In this document: positions 11,050 through 20,930 of the stretch, in pieces | Numbering within the stretch: the first letter of the stretch is position 1 | How the letters are laid out: each line of letters opens with the position of its first letter | Made by a program: the position numbers and the translations under genes | From: Cladophialophora immunda | Taxonomy: Eukaryota; Ascomycota; Eurotiomycetes; Chaetothyriales; Herpotrichiellaceae | DNA length: 64,000 nucleotides | Direction: 5' to 3' | Assembly: GCF_000835495.1 (NCBI RefSeq) | Contig: NW_015622541.1 | Location: forward strand, 7,688,001-7,752,000 | Notes under the pieces: model-generated | The model's input: the letters and a program-made list of their open reading frames with translations, nothing else | The model's database searches: none | Told to the model about the DNA's origin: nothing

Positions 11050-12231
11050 TCATGCATTTGCATTGGTCGTCTTGGATCGCGTCTCCAATTTGGGCGGCTT
11101 TCTTCGAGCCGGGGGCTGGTCAGCCTGGGCCGTGGTTCCTGTTGGTCTGGTCTCCAGCTTCTTGGGGGGTTTCCTCGGCGCATTTTCATCTGCCCTTGGT
11201 TGAGATTGTGTCCTGGACGTCTGACTAGGTGGTTTTGGAGGAGGAGCAGCTTGGTGCTTGGAAGGCGCCTGAGGCTTTGTCGGGGGTTTTGGTTGTTGGG
11301 CCTGATTTGATGCTTTCGCGGCCTTGGGCTTAGTTCCAGCTGGAGGAGGAGAAGGGTTGTCCCCTTTGGACTTTCCTCCTAGTCCTGGGATCGACGGCAT
11401 TGACGGCATTGAAGGCATAGAGGGTATTTTTGGCATCGACGGCATACTCGGAATGTAGCTGGTCAGATCCTTGACCCATTGCTGGTAATCCGCCTGACCG
11501 CGCCCCCCGTCATCGCTCTGCATAACCTCCAGTTCCTCCTGGGTTGGCGCCTTGGTCTGCTGGGCTTGCAACACCATCTTCTCCAGCGCCTTCTTCTGGC
11601 TCGACGTGGCCTCCCAGTTCGGAAAGTCGCCCACGATACTCCTGACGCCGTGACTGGCCATCTGGCCCAGATCCCAGAACGGCCCACTGATGGCACCGTA
11701 CGCCGAGCCTACGCCACCCCCTAGCAACGCGCCCGCCGAAGACACTACGCCGCCGACCAGCGCGCCGGTCAACTTCCCCAGTGTCACGCCCGGTTGGACG
11801 CCGAGGCCCGCGCCGGCCGCGAGGCCCTGGAACGCGCCTGAGCGGGTGTACTTGGCAGCTTTGCCGAAGGACTCGGCCTCGATCTCCTTGTTGACGGCCT
11901 TGGCCAGGATCTCTTCGCGGGCGTTGGGGTCGGCGGCGCCATACGCGGCTTGTCGGAGCTCGTAGGCCTTCTTTGCGGCTTCGAGGGCCAGCTGGGCGCT
12001 CACGGACGAGCTTTGTTTCAGATCGCGCTCGGGGATGGCGGGTTCGCTGCTGGTAGGAGTGGGAGGTGATGATGCATCGTGGGCTTTGGGTTTGAGTTTG
12101 GGATTTGGGGCACTTTGACTATCTCGCTGTGGCTGTGGCTGTGGCTGTGGCTGTGGCTGTTGCTGTTGCTGCTGTGTCCGTGTTTGCGGCTTCTGAGCCG
12201 TCGTCTTCGGTGGCAGCTTCTTGGGTGGCAT
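11050..12231 (-). CDS. Gln/Pro-rich protein with glycine-zipper segment and PSMP repeats
   Basis: Single-exon gene for 393 residues, not a family I can name. Residues 1-75 are Lys/Pro/Gln-rich with a poly-Q run and QP repeats at about 20-35, encoded by a (GGCTGT)n-like repeat. Residues 75-130 are a predicted helix. Residues 132-185 are very rich in Gly and Ala with GxxxG spacing (a glycine zipper), which could insert in or peripherally bind membranes. Residues 258-285 repeat the triplet-like unit PSM/PSMP about seven times. The tail is basic and Pro-rich with two PPK(K)LETR motifs. The glycine-zipper, PSMP and PPKLE order is repeated in the DUF726 protein at 40872-44627, so the two may work at the same membrane or derive from a shared exon set. 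The ATG at 12231 follows a promoter of about 2.1 kb. Confidence 0.7.
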   Translation of the reverse strand: MPPKKLPPKTTAQKPQTRTQQQQQQPQPQPQPQPQRDSQSAPNPKLKPKAHDASSPPTPTSSEPAIPERDLKQSSSVSAQLALEAAKKAYELRQAAYGAADPNAREEILAKAVNKEIEAESFGKAAKYTRSGAFQGLAAGAGLGVQPGVTLGKLTGALVGGVVSSAGALLGGGVGSAYGAISGPFWDLGQMASHGVRSIVGDFPNWEATSSQKKALEKMVLQAQQTKAPTQEELEVMQSDDGGRGQADYQQWVKDLTSYIPSMPSMPKIPSMPSMPSMPSIPGLGGKSKGDNPSPPPAGTKPKAAKASNQAQQPKPPTKPQAPSKHQAAPPPKPPSQTSRTQSQPRADENAPRKPPKKLETRPTGTTAQADQPPARRKPPKLETRSKTTNANA

Positions 12232-14344
12232 CTCAGCTGACAGACGGGTCTCTGCGAATAACTTGATCCCTGTGAGAGTTAATTATATGTATCGTCCGTG
12301 CGAATGCGTAACTTGTGGGGGAGTTCGGTTTTATGGCGCTGCATCCTGGGGCGGATATCGACATGCGCACCCGTACGTCACTGTTGCTCATCGCCACTGG
12401 GCCTCGTGAGATCGTCATGATCTGCTTGCGGATCGCGCCACAACGTCTGTGGATAATACCATGAGGGTTGAATCTTAGATGCAGCGTGTATTCTGCGTCA
12501 GAATGTGCCACCTTGACTAGCTGATGAGTTCGACTAGCCCAACCAACTACATCGCCTCGATACCTCCTCCTTAGTTAGGGTTTCCGTCCGTCTGGAATGC
12601 GAGCAGTCCCTGGACGACAAGGGATGAGACACACAGATATTGTCAAGAGTATGAATACATCTGGTCCAAAGCAATGACATTCCCGGTTCTGACGGCCCAA
12701 AATCAAGCGGGGGCGTTGCACAGGAATCTCTGCCGGCTGGGATCTCATTTCCATCAACTCCCTCAGTTTATCCTTCTTTCCACGACAAGGCTATAGCGCT
12801 GGACTCCTTTGCCAGCCGTGCCAAAGCGTAGCAGGCGCGCAACACAATGGCCAGCAAACGAATTAGACCTTCCCCCTCTGACGATACACTCTCTGCGCAT
12901 CTCTCGGTGGAAGACTGCGTCAACGACTCTACAAGCACCTCCATCCCACACGCCTAGCGGCCACACCACGTGCGCTTCGTCCTACGGTATCATCTAACCA
13001 CCCATCTGCCGCATGCGAGCACCGCCGTGGCGTACAGGGTGACTTTTGCTACAGACGAAGAGGGGCCACAGCAATGGCGACATGGCAGCGGGGGCTCTCG
13101 GAAGGCGGTTGGGAGGAGCTGCTCCAGCGTCCCGGAAGTATAAGAATCCGTTCTCGCTACCGATATGACTGAACCATGGCATTGCAACGATGGCATGGCT
13201 TTTCCAATTCGCAGACACAGATCCCTCGCGTCGAAGGGTTTCTCCACTGCGACACAGCGTCGGGGCTTCAGTTTGCGAAGCATTGTCGATGCAGGCTCGG
13301 GAATTGTTGATGCTAGACCACCAGGAGCGTATCGGTTGACAATTGCCCTCCAAAAGCAGAGATCGAGATGCTGGGCACTCCGAAGAATTGCGATTTTGAC
13401 TATCTCTCTACATTGCTTTGCGCAGTGGCCACTGCGGAGACGCGCTCATCACCAAGAAAAGAATCCATCCCAACAAACCCCAAGACACTTTGGCCTCGTC
13501 AAGTGCAAAGGCCGCTTCGTCAGGCAGACTAAACAACATCTCATTGAGGACCCTGCGGTACAGTCCACCTCAATTACCTGAGATCCAGGGAGGGAAGCAA
13601 TTGCTTCAAGGCGATTCAACTCTGGCTGCGACAGGATCTGCGGGCTCTTTCCCCTCTTCCCGTAGTGCAAATCCTGGTTCTACAGCGTCATGTCGATCCA
13701 TAACCAATTCGACTTTCGTGGGCCGGATGCCGCAAGCGAGTTTGCCAAATCGGACTCTAAGCCCAAGTTGACCCCGGAGGGGGAAAGCGAGGTTGTTACA
13801 AACAGCAAAGGCCCGAGCATTGGGCAGATAAACCTGTTGCAACGAATGCTGAGTCCACCAATCAATCTGCAGAGCGATTGCTCGCTCTCCAGCAAGCAGT
13901 CAGGGTCATATACTGGCATATGGCCCTTAACCCATATCTGGATGTCTCAAGAGCAATCTGAAGTGTTTGTCAGGACATTCCGTCGCGCTCCGTTGGTTCC
14001 ATTTGGCGCAGTTCCTCTGCGCCATCGTTTTCGCCCTGTTTGCTGTGAGTAGTGCTTTCCAATACATCCGTCGGTCCCTGTGGCATCAATGGAGGACAAC
14101 CTGAGTCCAAGAGAAGCACCGCATCTGTCAATCTCCTGGATCTGTGCATCGCCTGCCAGATAGCGACGCTCAGGTGGTTCAGACCCGCTTCCGACCCCGC
14201 TTGAAGGCTTTGATAGTCGCAAAGGTCTACTGCCGGGTTGAGCATGGAACGCTGAGTCGATTTTCGAAGCTTTAAATCCGTTGAGTGGTTGCAGTTGCTC
14301 ATGGCTCGGAGCCACCGTCCTCGATCACCTCGAGCGGACTTGGA
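12232..14344. other. intergenic region upstream of the Gln/Pro-rich gene
   Basis: About 2.1 kb holding the promoter of the gene ending at 12231 and the 3' side of the gene at 14345-16246. Scattered open frames on both strands look random and no RNA gene was recognised. Confidence 0.55.
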
Positions 14345-16246
14345 TCATGGACCCCACCATCGAGTATTTCCTCTCACACCCTCAGTTTCGTATGCAGACT
14401 CTTCCTCTTCAAATTTCAATCTTTCCACAACCTGACGGGCTCGGAAACTTTTCACAAACTTCCAAGCCTCTGTGTCGGCCAGGTTCCACGCCTCTGCCAC
14501 GTTACGGATTTTGAGCACAGCCTCATCCTTACTGTTGATGGTTCCCCTTGCCTTCTGTAAGAGGCTGACCTCAATTGCGGCCTGCTCTTCCGTTGGCGGA
14601 CTAGGATCAGAGGCCTTCTTACGATCGGCGGGGAGACCAGCAGGTGTCTTGGCCCAACGCTCAGGTCCGGGCACTGGAGGCAGAGACTCACCATGAGACA
14701 CTGTCGTTCTCGGGATGGGAAAGCCAAAGTGCCAGTCGAGATGCGTGAGCCAATCTTCTGGAAATGCTGCGACCTCCTCCTGTGCTGGACGGGCGTCATT
14801 AGTAGGCGATTTTGGTGGAGGGGGCGGCGGATTGAACGACGCAGGAAAATGCTCGGTGGTAAACCACAAGGAACGACTACTGCCATATTCTGATGCCACC
14901 GCATCCTTTAAGGCCACCACACGGCTCGGGCCTCCACGACCGTCTCCCAATATATCCCGCGTGACTGCAGTTATCCAAGGATCTCGCTCAGTGTATCGCC
15001 TTATGTGAGCAACGGATACGGCATCAGACTGGTTTGTCAGCGTGATCATCGTATAAGGGTGAGGCACAACAGCAATTGTAAACAAGGAAGATGTATTCCT
15101 GAACGAAGGAGCGGTCGTGATCCTCAATTTCGAGCCGGTGCACGGAGAGCATTTCGGTCGATTCGGTGGACAAGATGATTGCAAGAGAGAGCTGGGACAT
15201 TCCGCAAGGAGACGGGCTAGGTCCTTGGACGGCTGAACAAGAGTGAAGGTGTGGGCTGCAAGAGGCTGCAGGACCGCAATGCCAGCACTGAAAGTGTTTT
15301 GCCACATGACATGAAGATGAGCGATCATGAGTTTGTTGAGCGAACGTCGACCCTTGTTCACATCTTTGGCGATCAATTCTGCCAGAATAGGGTATTTGGA
15401 AGCGATTGTCTGAGGATCATAATGGGCGATGGATGTTGGCTGTTCGATCGCAAAGCGCTCCGGGTCGATGGCATCTGTGACGGTCTTGAAAGAGCTCAAC
15501 TTCATGTTGTCGAGTGCGGATCTGATGGCATCATCTATTTGGGTCTTTTCCCCGGCAAACAGGCCAGACCCCAAGCCTTTAAACTTGGTAAGTTGGGGAT
15601 ATTCCCCTCGTCGCAGGTAAAACAAAAGATCATCGTCAACAGAGCCCATGGGTAGGCAGTACCAGCTGGCAAGCAAGCCGGTCCCCATATGACCCCAAGC
15701 CAACCACTGCCGGAAGTCTTGTTCCAGGACTGCGGGCATGCCCTTTGCGTGTAACGTCTGATATAGTGGATGGCTCATGGCCTCAGCGTCCGTCAGAACC
15801 ACCGGTCGAAATCCACGAGCCCACCAGGCCCGCCTCCATGTCAACAGAAACTCCTTATCGATGCTCTTTGTCTCGTCATCTCTTTTGACTGAAGTATCAT
15901 AGAATGTGTAGATCGGAGGCCGTTCTGCCAAAGGAGGCAAGACGACTCGATCTTCGTCGAGCGTCACAGAGGAGGAAAAAGGATTGAGCCATTTCCAATC
16001 GCTGTACCATGAGCTGTCTCCATGTGTGCTATTCTTTTGTTCAGGAGGTTTGTGCGCCGAACTCTGGAAGGACCAGCGGAGGTTGGGAACAGTGAGTTTG
16101 GGTATCACATCTCGGAGGACTTCTGGGTATGGTATTGCATCGATAACAGCAGCAGTAGAGGGACTCGAGGTCGAAGAGAAGATTATGAGGCCGCAAATGA
16201 AGACTGCCGCGGTGACAATGTACCGGGTGAAATGGCGAGGCGGCAT
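14345..16246 (-). CDS. conserved fungal type II membrane protein, secretory pathway
   Basis: Single-exon gene, 633 residues if translation starts at the ATG at 16246. The frame stays open upstream to 16387, but that extension is low-complexity, while the 16246 start gives a basic cap followed by one hydrophobic anchor (YIVTAAVFICGLIIF). The rest would be luminal: IYTFYDT near residue 100, then the strongly patterned LLTWRRAWWARGFRPVVL segment and LPMGSVDDDLLFYLRRGEY. I recognise this pattern from uncharacterised Pezizomycotina proteins. The type II topology and the acidic DDD after a Gly-Ser would suit a Golgi glycosyltransferase-like enzyme, but this is only an inference. The C-terminal third is Pro-rich, then helical and charged. 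It is divergent from LYS2 with about 450 bases between the start codons. Confidence 0.72.
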   Translation of the reverse strand: MPPRHFTRYIVTAAVFICGLIIFSSTSSPSTAAVIDAIPYPEVLRDVIPKLTVPNLRWSFQSSAHKPPEQKNSTHGDSSWYSDWKWLNPFSSSVTLDEDRVVLPPLAERPPIYTFYDTSVKRDDETKSIDKEFLLTWRRAWWARGFRPVVLTDAEAMSHPLYQTLHAKGMPAVLEQDFRQWLAWGHMGTGLLASWYCLPMGSVDDDLLFYLRRGEYPQLTKFKGLGSGLFAGEKTQIDDAIRSALDNMKLSSFKTVTDAIDPERFAIEQPTSIAHYDPQTIASKYPILAELIAKDVNKGRRSLNKLMIAHLHVMWQNTFSAGIAVLQPLAAHTFTLVQPSKDLARLLAECPSSLLQSSCPPNRPKCSPCTGSKLRITTAPSFRNTSSLFTIAVVPHPYTMITLTNQSDAVSVAHIRRYTERDPWITAVTRDILGDGRGGPSRVVALKDAVASEYGSSRSLWFTTEHFPASFNPPPPPPKSPTNDARPAQEEVAAFPEDWLTHLDWHFGFPIPRTTVSHGESLPPVPGPERWAKTPAGLPADRKKASDPSPPTEEQAAIEVSLLQKARGTINSKDEAVLKIRNVAEAWNLADTEAWKFVKSFRARQVVERLKFEEEESAYETEGVRGNTRWWGP

Positions 16247-16694
16247 TGCGCTGATTGGAAGAAGCGAGTGACTGACAAGAAGGGAAAAAGAAGCAGGAAA
16301 CAACAGCCGAGGGCTTGAACGCGCCAAAAGAAGTCTATTGCAAGGGCAGAAACATTTTTGCGAGGATGAGGGTTGTTGTAGGATCAACAGGCCCGTCGAG
16401 TCGTCAACAGACTGATGGCTGTGATGGAAGCGTCGATGATTGCGCCATTGGAAATTGTGACAGGTTCGTTAGAGTCCGGGGAAACAGGGCGGGTGGAGAG
16501 CAGACCAATAGGAGCATAGTATACTGCCAAGCCCGCCGCCAGTCCCGCAGCCTCTCGTGCATCGGCGGGCGGCGCTTCTCCGGCGGAGCATTCGTCAAGG
16601 AACCGCAAAGATAATTTTTCCCTTTTTCTTTTCCTGGCCCAGAGCCTGGTTGACTCACTCGGGCCTCATCGATTTTCTGCAGACGTTCCCAGCG
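16247..16694. promoter_or_regulatory. bidirectional promoter of the type II membrane protein gene and LYS2
   Basis: 448 bases separate the two divergent start codons. The interval contains the LYS2 5' leader and the TCCGGCGGA site annotated separately. An in-frame ATG at 16557 upstream of LYS2 is unlikely to be used, because family members begin near the ATG at 16695. Confidence 0.6.
16579..16587 (+). promoter_or_regulatory. TCCGGCGGA, match to the yeast Lys14 consensus TCCRNYGGA
   Basis: Seen directly: TCCGGCGGA, 108 bases upstream of the LYS2 ATG. The known S. cerevisiae Lys14 element is TCCRNYGGA, found upstream of LYS genes and induced by aminoadipate semialdehyde. The match is exact, but a nine-base site with three degenerate positions can occur by chance, and presence of a Lys14 orthologue in this fungus is unproven. 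Confidence 0.4.
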
Positions 16695-19600
16695 ATGGCT
16701 AACGGGGCTGCTCACGTCGAGCACCTGGCCTGGTGGACCCAGCACTTGCAAGACCAAACGATATCGCCTTTGACTAGAGACTACCCTGAAGCCACTGCGG
16801 AGAATGTACCCAAACGGCCCATCGAAGCAGCCGAGTCGCTCGCTGCTCCGGTCACCACCAGAAATGCCTTGAAGGCACTGTCCAGTCTCGCATCATTCAC
16901 CGCTATCATTCAGACGGCTCTCATTGTTCTGGTGAGCAGATTAACGGGGGATGAGGACATCAGCATTGGCACTAACGCAAAAACTAACGGCCCTCCATTT
17001 GTCCTCAAAGCAGCTGTTGTCGCTTCAGACTCATTTTCGCAGCTGCTCAAGAAGGTGCAAGAGCTATCTGGCCAAGCGGCCGAGAAGATTGTCCCACTTG
17101 CAGATCTCCAGACAAGCTTAAAGAGACCGGTCCTATTTCGCTTTGCTGTTATCAATAGCAACCAAGATGGTGCTAGTTTGCCTGGCAGTGCTGAGACAAC
17201 CGACTTCTTGCTGTCTTATTCGTGCTCTGCCGAGGGCGATCTTCGCCTGACGGCGCGGTACAACCAGCGTCTTGTCTCGAGTGCAAGGATAGCCGGTATT
17301 CTCGCCCAAATTACGCAGCTGCTGGAGAATGCCGCCGCCGATGCCAATGCTCCTGTTGGGGCTATCGTGTTCGCCACTCCTCATGAGCAGGCTCTTATAC
17401 CCAATCCGACCAGCGATTTGGAGTGGTCGTCTTTCCGTGGCGCTATCCACGATATTTTTGCTGCGAATGCCGAAGCCTATCCTGGTCGCACATGTGTGAC
17501 GGAGACCAAATCTGAGGATGGGCCAGAAAGGCAGTTTACTTACCAGCAAATAAACGAGTCCTCCAATATCCTTGCGCATCATCTGGTCCAAGCTGGCCTG
17601 GAGAGGGGCGATGTCGTTATGATATACTCTTATCGAGGAGTCGACCTAGTAGTTGCCATCATGGGTATCTTGAAGGCTGGGGGCACGTTTTCGGTTTTGG
17701 ACCCTGCCTATCCACCTGATAGACAAAACATCTATCTTGACGTCTCAAGACCAAGAGCGCTTGTCATTATAGATAAAGCCACTCAAGATGCTGGTGAGCT
17801 TTCAGAGAAGGTACGAAACTTCATAAATGGCAACCTGGACCTCAAGACAGAAGTTCCTGCTCTGCGTTTGCGGGACGATGGCGTTCTTCAAGGTGGCGAA
17901 GTTGCCGGAAAGGACGTTTTTGAATCTGTCCGGGACCTCAAGGCCAAAGGTCCTGGTGTTGTGGTTGGACCCGATTCTGTTCCCACTCTCTCTTTCACTT
18001 CTGGCTCTGAAGGGAAACCGAAAGGTGTCAGAGGTCGCCATTATTCATTGGCATTCTACTTCGACTGGATGGCGGAGACGTTCAACTTGTCCGAGAAAGA
18101 CAAATTCACCATGCTCAGCGGCATCGCACACGATCCTATTCAAAGAGACATTTTTACACCTCTATTCTTGGGCGCGCAGATTCTCGTGCCATCAAAGAAT
18201 GATATCCAGAACGAGCTGCTAGCCGAGTGGATGAAAGAGTATGGCGCGACAGTGACACATCTGACACCGGCGATGGGTCAAATTCTGGTTGGAGGTGCAA
18301 CTGCAAAATTTGAAGAGCTTCACCATGCCTTCTTCGTGGGGGACATCTTGATCAAGAGGGATTGTAGATCCTTACAGAGCCTGGCACCAAACGTCCGCAT
18401 TGTCAATATGTGGGGAACAACAGAGACTTCTAGGGCGGTAAGTTACTACGAGATACCTTCATGGAACGAAAATGATGCCTTCCTCGATGGCATGAAAGAT
18501 GTCATCCCCGTTGGCAGAGGAATGCATAACGTTCAGATGCTCGTCATAAACCGTTTCGACCCGACCAAGCTGTGTGCAATCGGCGAAATCGGAGAAATCT
18601 ATATCAGAGCATCAGGGCTTGCAGAAGGATATCTAGGGATTCCTGAGCTTACGGCGAAGAAATTCGTCAACAACTGGTTCCCTGGTCACGAAAAAGGCCT
18701 TGAGTCGGATAAAGCCAGGTTTGAGCAAAAATATAAGCACGAGCCTTGGGCACAGTATTACCTCGGGCCTCGTGACCGCCTCTATCGAAGTGGAGATCTC
18801 GGCCGCTATACACCAACAGCAGACGTGGAGTGCTCCGGCAGGGCTGATGATCAAGTAAAGATCAGGGGCTTTCGGATCGAACTTGGGGAAATTGACACCC
18901 ACCTGTCTCGACATCCGCTGGTGCGCGAAAATGTCACGCTTGTGCGAAGAGACAAGTTTGAAGAGCAGACTCTTGTCAGCTACATTGTGCCCCAGATGAA
19001 AGCATGGTCGCAATTCCTTGCCGAAAAGGGCAAAGAGGACCTCCCAGATGATGGAACTCTGGTCGGGAGAGTCGAACGATTCCAACTGCTCCAGACCGAG
19101 GTGCAAGAGTATCTGCGGACGAAGCTGCCTGCTTACGCTGTTCCTTCGGTAATAGTGCCAATGAAAGCGATGCCTTTGAATCCAAATGGCAAGGTCGACA
19201 AGCCAAAGCTGCCTTTCCCGGACGCAGGAATACTCTCGGCACGGACGCGGCGGAAGTCTTCCATGCTACAGCAGCTCACAGAGGGGGAACTAGCGCTCGC
19301 ACACATTTGGGCCAAACTTGTTCCAGGACTGATCCCGCGGACCATCAGACCGACGGACTCCTTCTTTGCTATTGGTGGTGAAAGTATGAAAGCCCAGCAG
19401 CTCGCATATCAGGTCAGAAGAACGCTCGGGGTGAATCTGCCAATCAGCAGGATATACAATCGACACACTCTCAAGGAGATGGCTGCTGTCATTGACCATC
19501 TACGAGCAGCTGATTCTTTGGGCGGTGGAGAATCTGTCGAGGTCAAGGACAGCTCCCAACCCAATGGTCTTAAGGCCGAAGACCAATACGGCAATGATGC

Positions 19601-20930
19601 CCCCATAATGGTCAAGTCGCTACCTTCCTCGTTCACTTCTGCTTCTCCAAATCTTCCTTCAGCGCCAGTGGTGTTCCTCACCGGGGCGACAGGCTTCTTG
19701 GGATCATTTATCTTGAAAGATCTGTTAGACCGCCAAAATCCTCAAGTGGAGAAAATCTTTGTCCTGGTTAGAGCCAAAGATGAGACAGCCGCACTATCCC
19801 GAATTAAAACAACATGCCAGGCTTACGGTGTTTGGGATGATTCATGGAAATCTCGAATCCACTGTGTCCCAGGCGAACTAGGACCGACGCAACTTGGCAT
19901 TCCCAACACAGAATGGAAGCAAATCGTTGACGAAGTTGACGTTGTTATTCACAACGGTGCTCAAGTCCATTGGATCAATACGTACGAAATGCTCAAGCCT
20001 GCTAACGTTCTCGGTACTATTGAAACCATGAAGATCTGCGCGCAAGGCAAACCCAAACTTTTTGCGTTTGTTTCCTCCACCAGCGTGCTGGACCACGAAC
20101 ACTTTGTGTTCGAATCAGAACGCATCATCGCCGCTGGAGGCGAAGGAATCAGCGAGGACGATGACTTGATGGGGAGTCGAAAAGGATTAGGTACCGGCTA
20201 TGGGCAGAGCAAATGGGTAGCAGAATACCTTTGTCGCGAAGCCGGACGACGAGGTTTACGTGGCTGCATCATCAGACCTGGCTACGTGCTTGGCTCCTCC
20301 AAGACTGGCGCCACAAACACGGACGACTTTTTAATTCGGATGCTCAAGGGCTGCATTCAACTTGGGACGCGGCCGAACATTAACAACACCGTCAATATGG
20401 TCCCAGTGAACCATGTTGCTCGCACCGTTGTGGCATGTGCATTCCATCCTCCGTCTCCTCGTGGAGTCAGCGTGGCTCAGATCACGGGGCACCCAAGATT
20501 GCGATTCAATCAATACCTTGCGGCACTCCAGACCTATGGCTATAAGGCGGACCTAACGGATTACGTTCCTTGGGCTTCCTCGCTCGAGCACTACGTGAGC
20601 ACGCACGCCGATTTCGCACTGATGCCACTCTTCACCTTTGTCGCCAATGACCTCCCCTCGAATACCCGCGCACCAGAGCTGGACGACAGCAATGCGGAGA
20701 AAGCACTGTATGCAGACGAGAAGTGGACTCGAGAAGATGTTAGTGCGGGAAGCGGTGTCACAAAGCGCGAGATCGGCCTGTATCTGGCTTATCTGGTCCA
20801 GATCGGATTTCTCCCGCCTCCAAATGCTGGCAATGATCAGGATGGGGTTAAAAGTTTGCCAGAGGTGACGGTCTCGGATACACAGCGCGAGGCTTTGTCA
20901 AGCGTGGGTGGTAGAGGCGGCTTGGCTTGA
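16695..20930 (+). CDS. LYS2: L-2-aminoadipate reductase (alpha-aminoadipate reductase)
   Basis: Cytosolic enzyme of the fungal lysine pathway. It adenylates alpha-aminoadipate, loads it on a carrier domain and reduces it with NADPH to the semialdehyde. Single exon, 1411 residues, close to yeast Lys2 (1392). Domain order: condensation-like N-terminus, adenylation domain with FTSGSEGKPKGV, WGTTETSRAV, YRSGDLGRY and NPNGKVDKPKLP, carrier domain with FFAIGGESMKA (phosphopantetheine on Ser897), and a thioester reductase Rossmann domain beginning FLTGATGFLG (about residue 991) with catalytic YGQSKWVAE. All core motifs are intact. The start at 16695 (MANGAAHVEH) is chosen because the open frame upstream has no family resemblance. 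It needs a separate Lys5-type phosphopantetheinyl transferase, which is not in this window. Confidence 0.97.
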   Translation: MANGAAHVEHLAWWTQHLQDQTISPLTRDYPEATAENVPKRPIEAAESLAAPVTTRNALKALSSLASFTAIIQTALIVLVSRLTGDEDISIGTNAKTNGPPFVLKAAVVASDSFSQLLKKVQELSGQAAEKIVPLADLQTSLKRPVLFRFAVINSNQDGASLPGSAETTDFLLSYSCSAEGDLRLTARYNQRLVSSARIAGILAQITQLLENAAADANAPVGAIVFATPHEQALIPNPTSDLEWSSFRGAIHDIFAANAEAYPGRTCVTETKSEDGPERQFTYQQINESSNILAHHLVQAGLERGDVVMIYSYRGVDLVVAIMGILKAGGTFSVLDPAYPPDRQNIYLDVSRPRALVIIDKATQDAGELSEKVRNFINGNLDLKTEVPALRLRDDGVLQGGEVAGKDVFESVRDLKAKGPGVVVGPDSVPTLSFTSGSEGKPKGVRGRHYSLAFYFDWMAETFNLSEKDKFTMLSGIAHDPIQRDIFTPLFLGAQILVPSKNDIQNELLAEWMKEYGATVTHLTPAMGQILVGGATAKFEELHHAFFVGDILIKRDCRSLQSLAPNVRIVNMWGTTETSRAVSYYEIPSWNENDAFLDGMKDVIPVGRGMHNVQMLVINRFDPTKLCAIGEIGEIYIRASGLAEGYLGIPELTAKKFVNNWFPGHEKGLESDKARFEQKYKHEPWAQYYLGPRDRLYRSGDLGRYTPTADVECSGRADDQVKIRGFRIELGEIDTHLSRHPLVRENVTLVRRDKFEEQTLVSYIVPQMKAWSQFLAEKGKEDLPDDGTLVGRVERFQLLQTEVQEYLRTKLPAYAVPSVIVPMKAMPLNPNGKVDKPKLPFPDAGILSARTRRKSSMLQQLTEGELALAHIWAKLVPGLIPRTIRPTDSFFAIGGESMKAQQLAYQVRRTLGVNLPISRIYNRHTLKEMAAVIDHLRAADSLGGGESVEVKDSSQPNGLKAEDQYGNDAPIMVKSLPSSFTSASPNLPSAPVVFLTGATGFLGSFILKDLLDRQNPQVEKIFVLVRAKDETAALSRIKTTCQAYGVWDDSWKSRIHCVPGELGPTQLGIPNTEWKQIVDEVDVVIHNGAQVHWINTYEMLKPANVLGTIETMKICAQGKPKLFAFVSSTSVLDHEHFVFESERIIAAGGEGISEDDDLMGSRKGLGTGYGQSKWVAEYLCREAGRRGLRGCIIRPGYVLGSSKTGATNTDDFLIRMLKGCIQLGTRPNINNTVNMVPVNHVARTVVACAFHPPSPRGVSVAQITGHPRLRFNQYLAALQTYGYKADLTDYVPWASSLEHYVSTHADFALMPLFTFVANDLPSNTRAPELDDSNAEKALYADEKWTREDVSAGSGVTKREIGLYLAYLVQIGFLPPPNAGNDQDGVKSLPEVTVSDTQREALSSVGGRGGLA

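Noticed and set aside
13165..14052. Plus-strand open frames between the Gln/Pro-rich gene and the type II membrane gene
   Set aside because: No coherent splice pattern, no domain or signal features and no recognised motifs.
16247..16387. 47-residue N-terminal extension of the type II membrane protein
   Set aside because: It is Ser/Leu/Cys-rich without pattern, and the ATG at 16246 gives a cleaner signal anchor.
16557..16694. N-terminal extension of LYS2 from the ATG at 16557
   Set aside because: The 46 extra residues are unlike the family, and the next ATG gives the standard Lys2 start and length.
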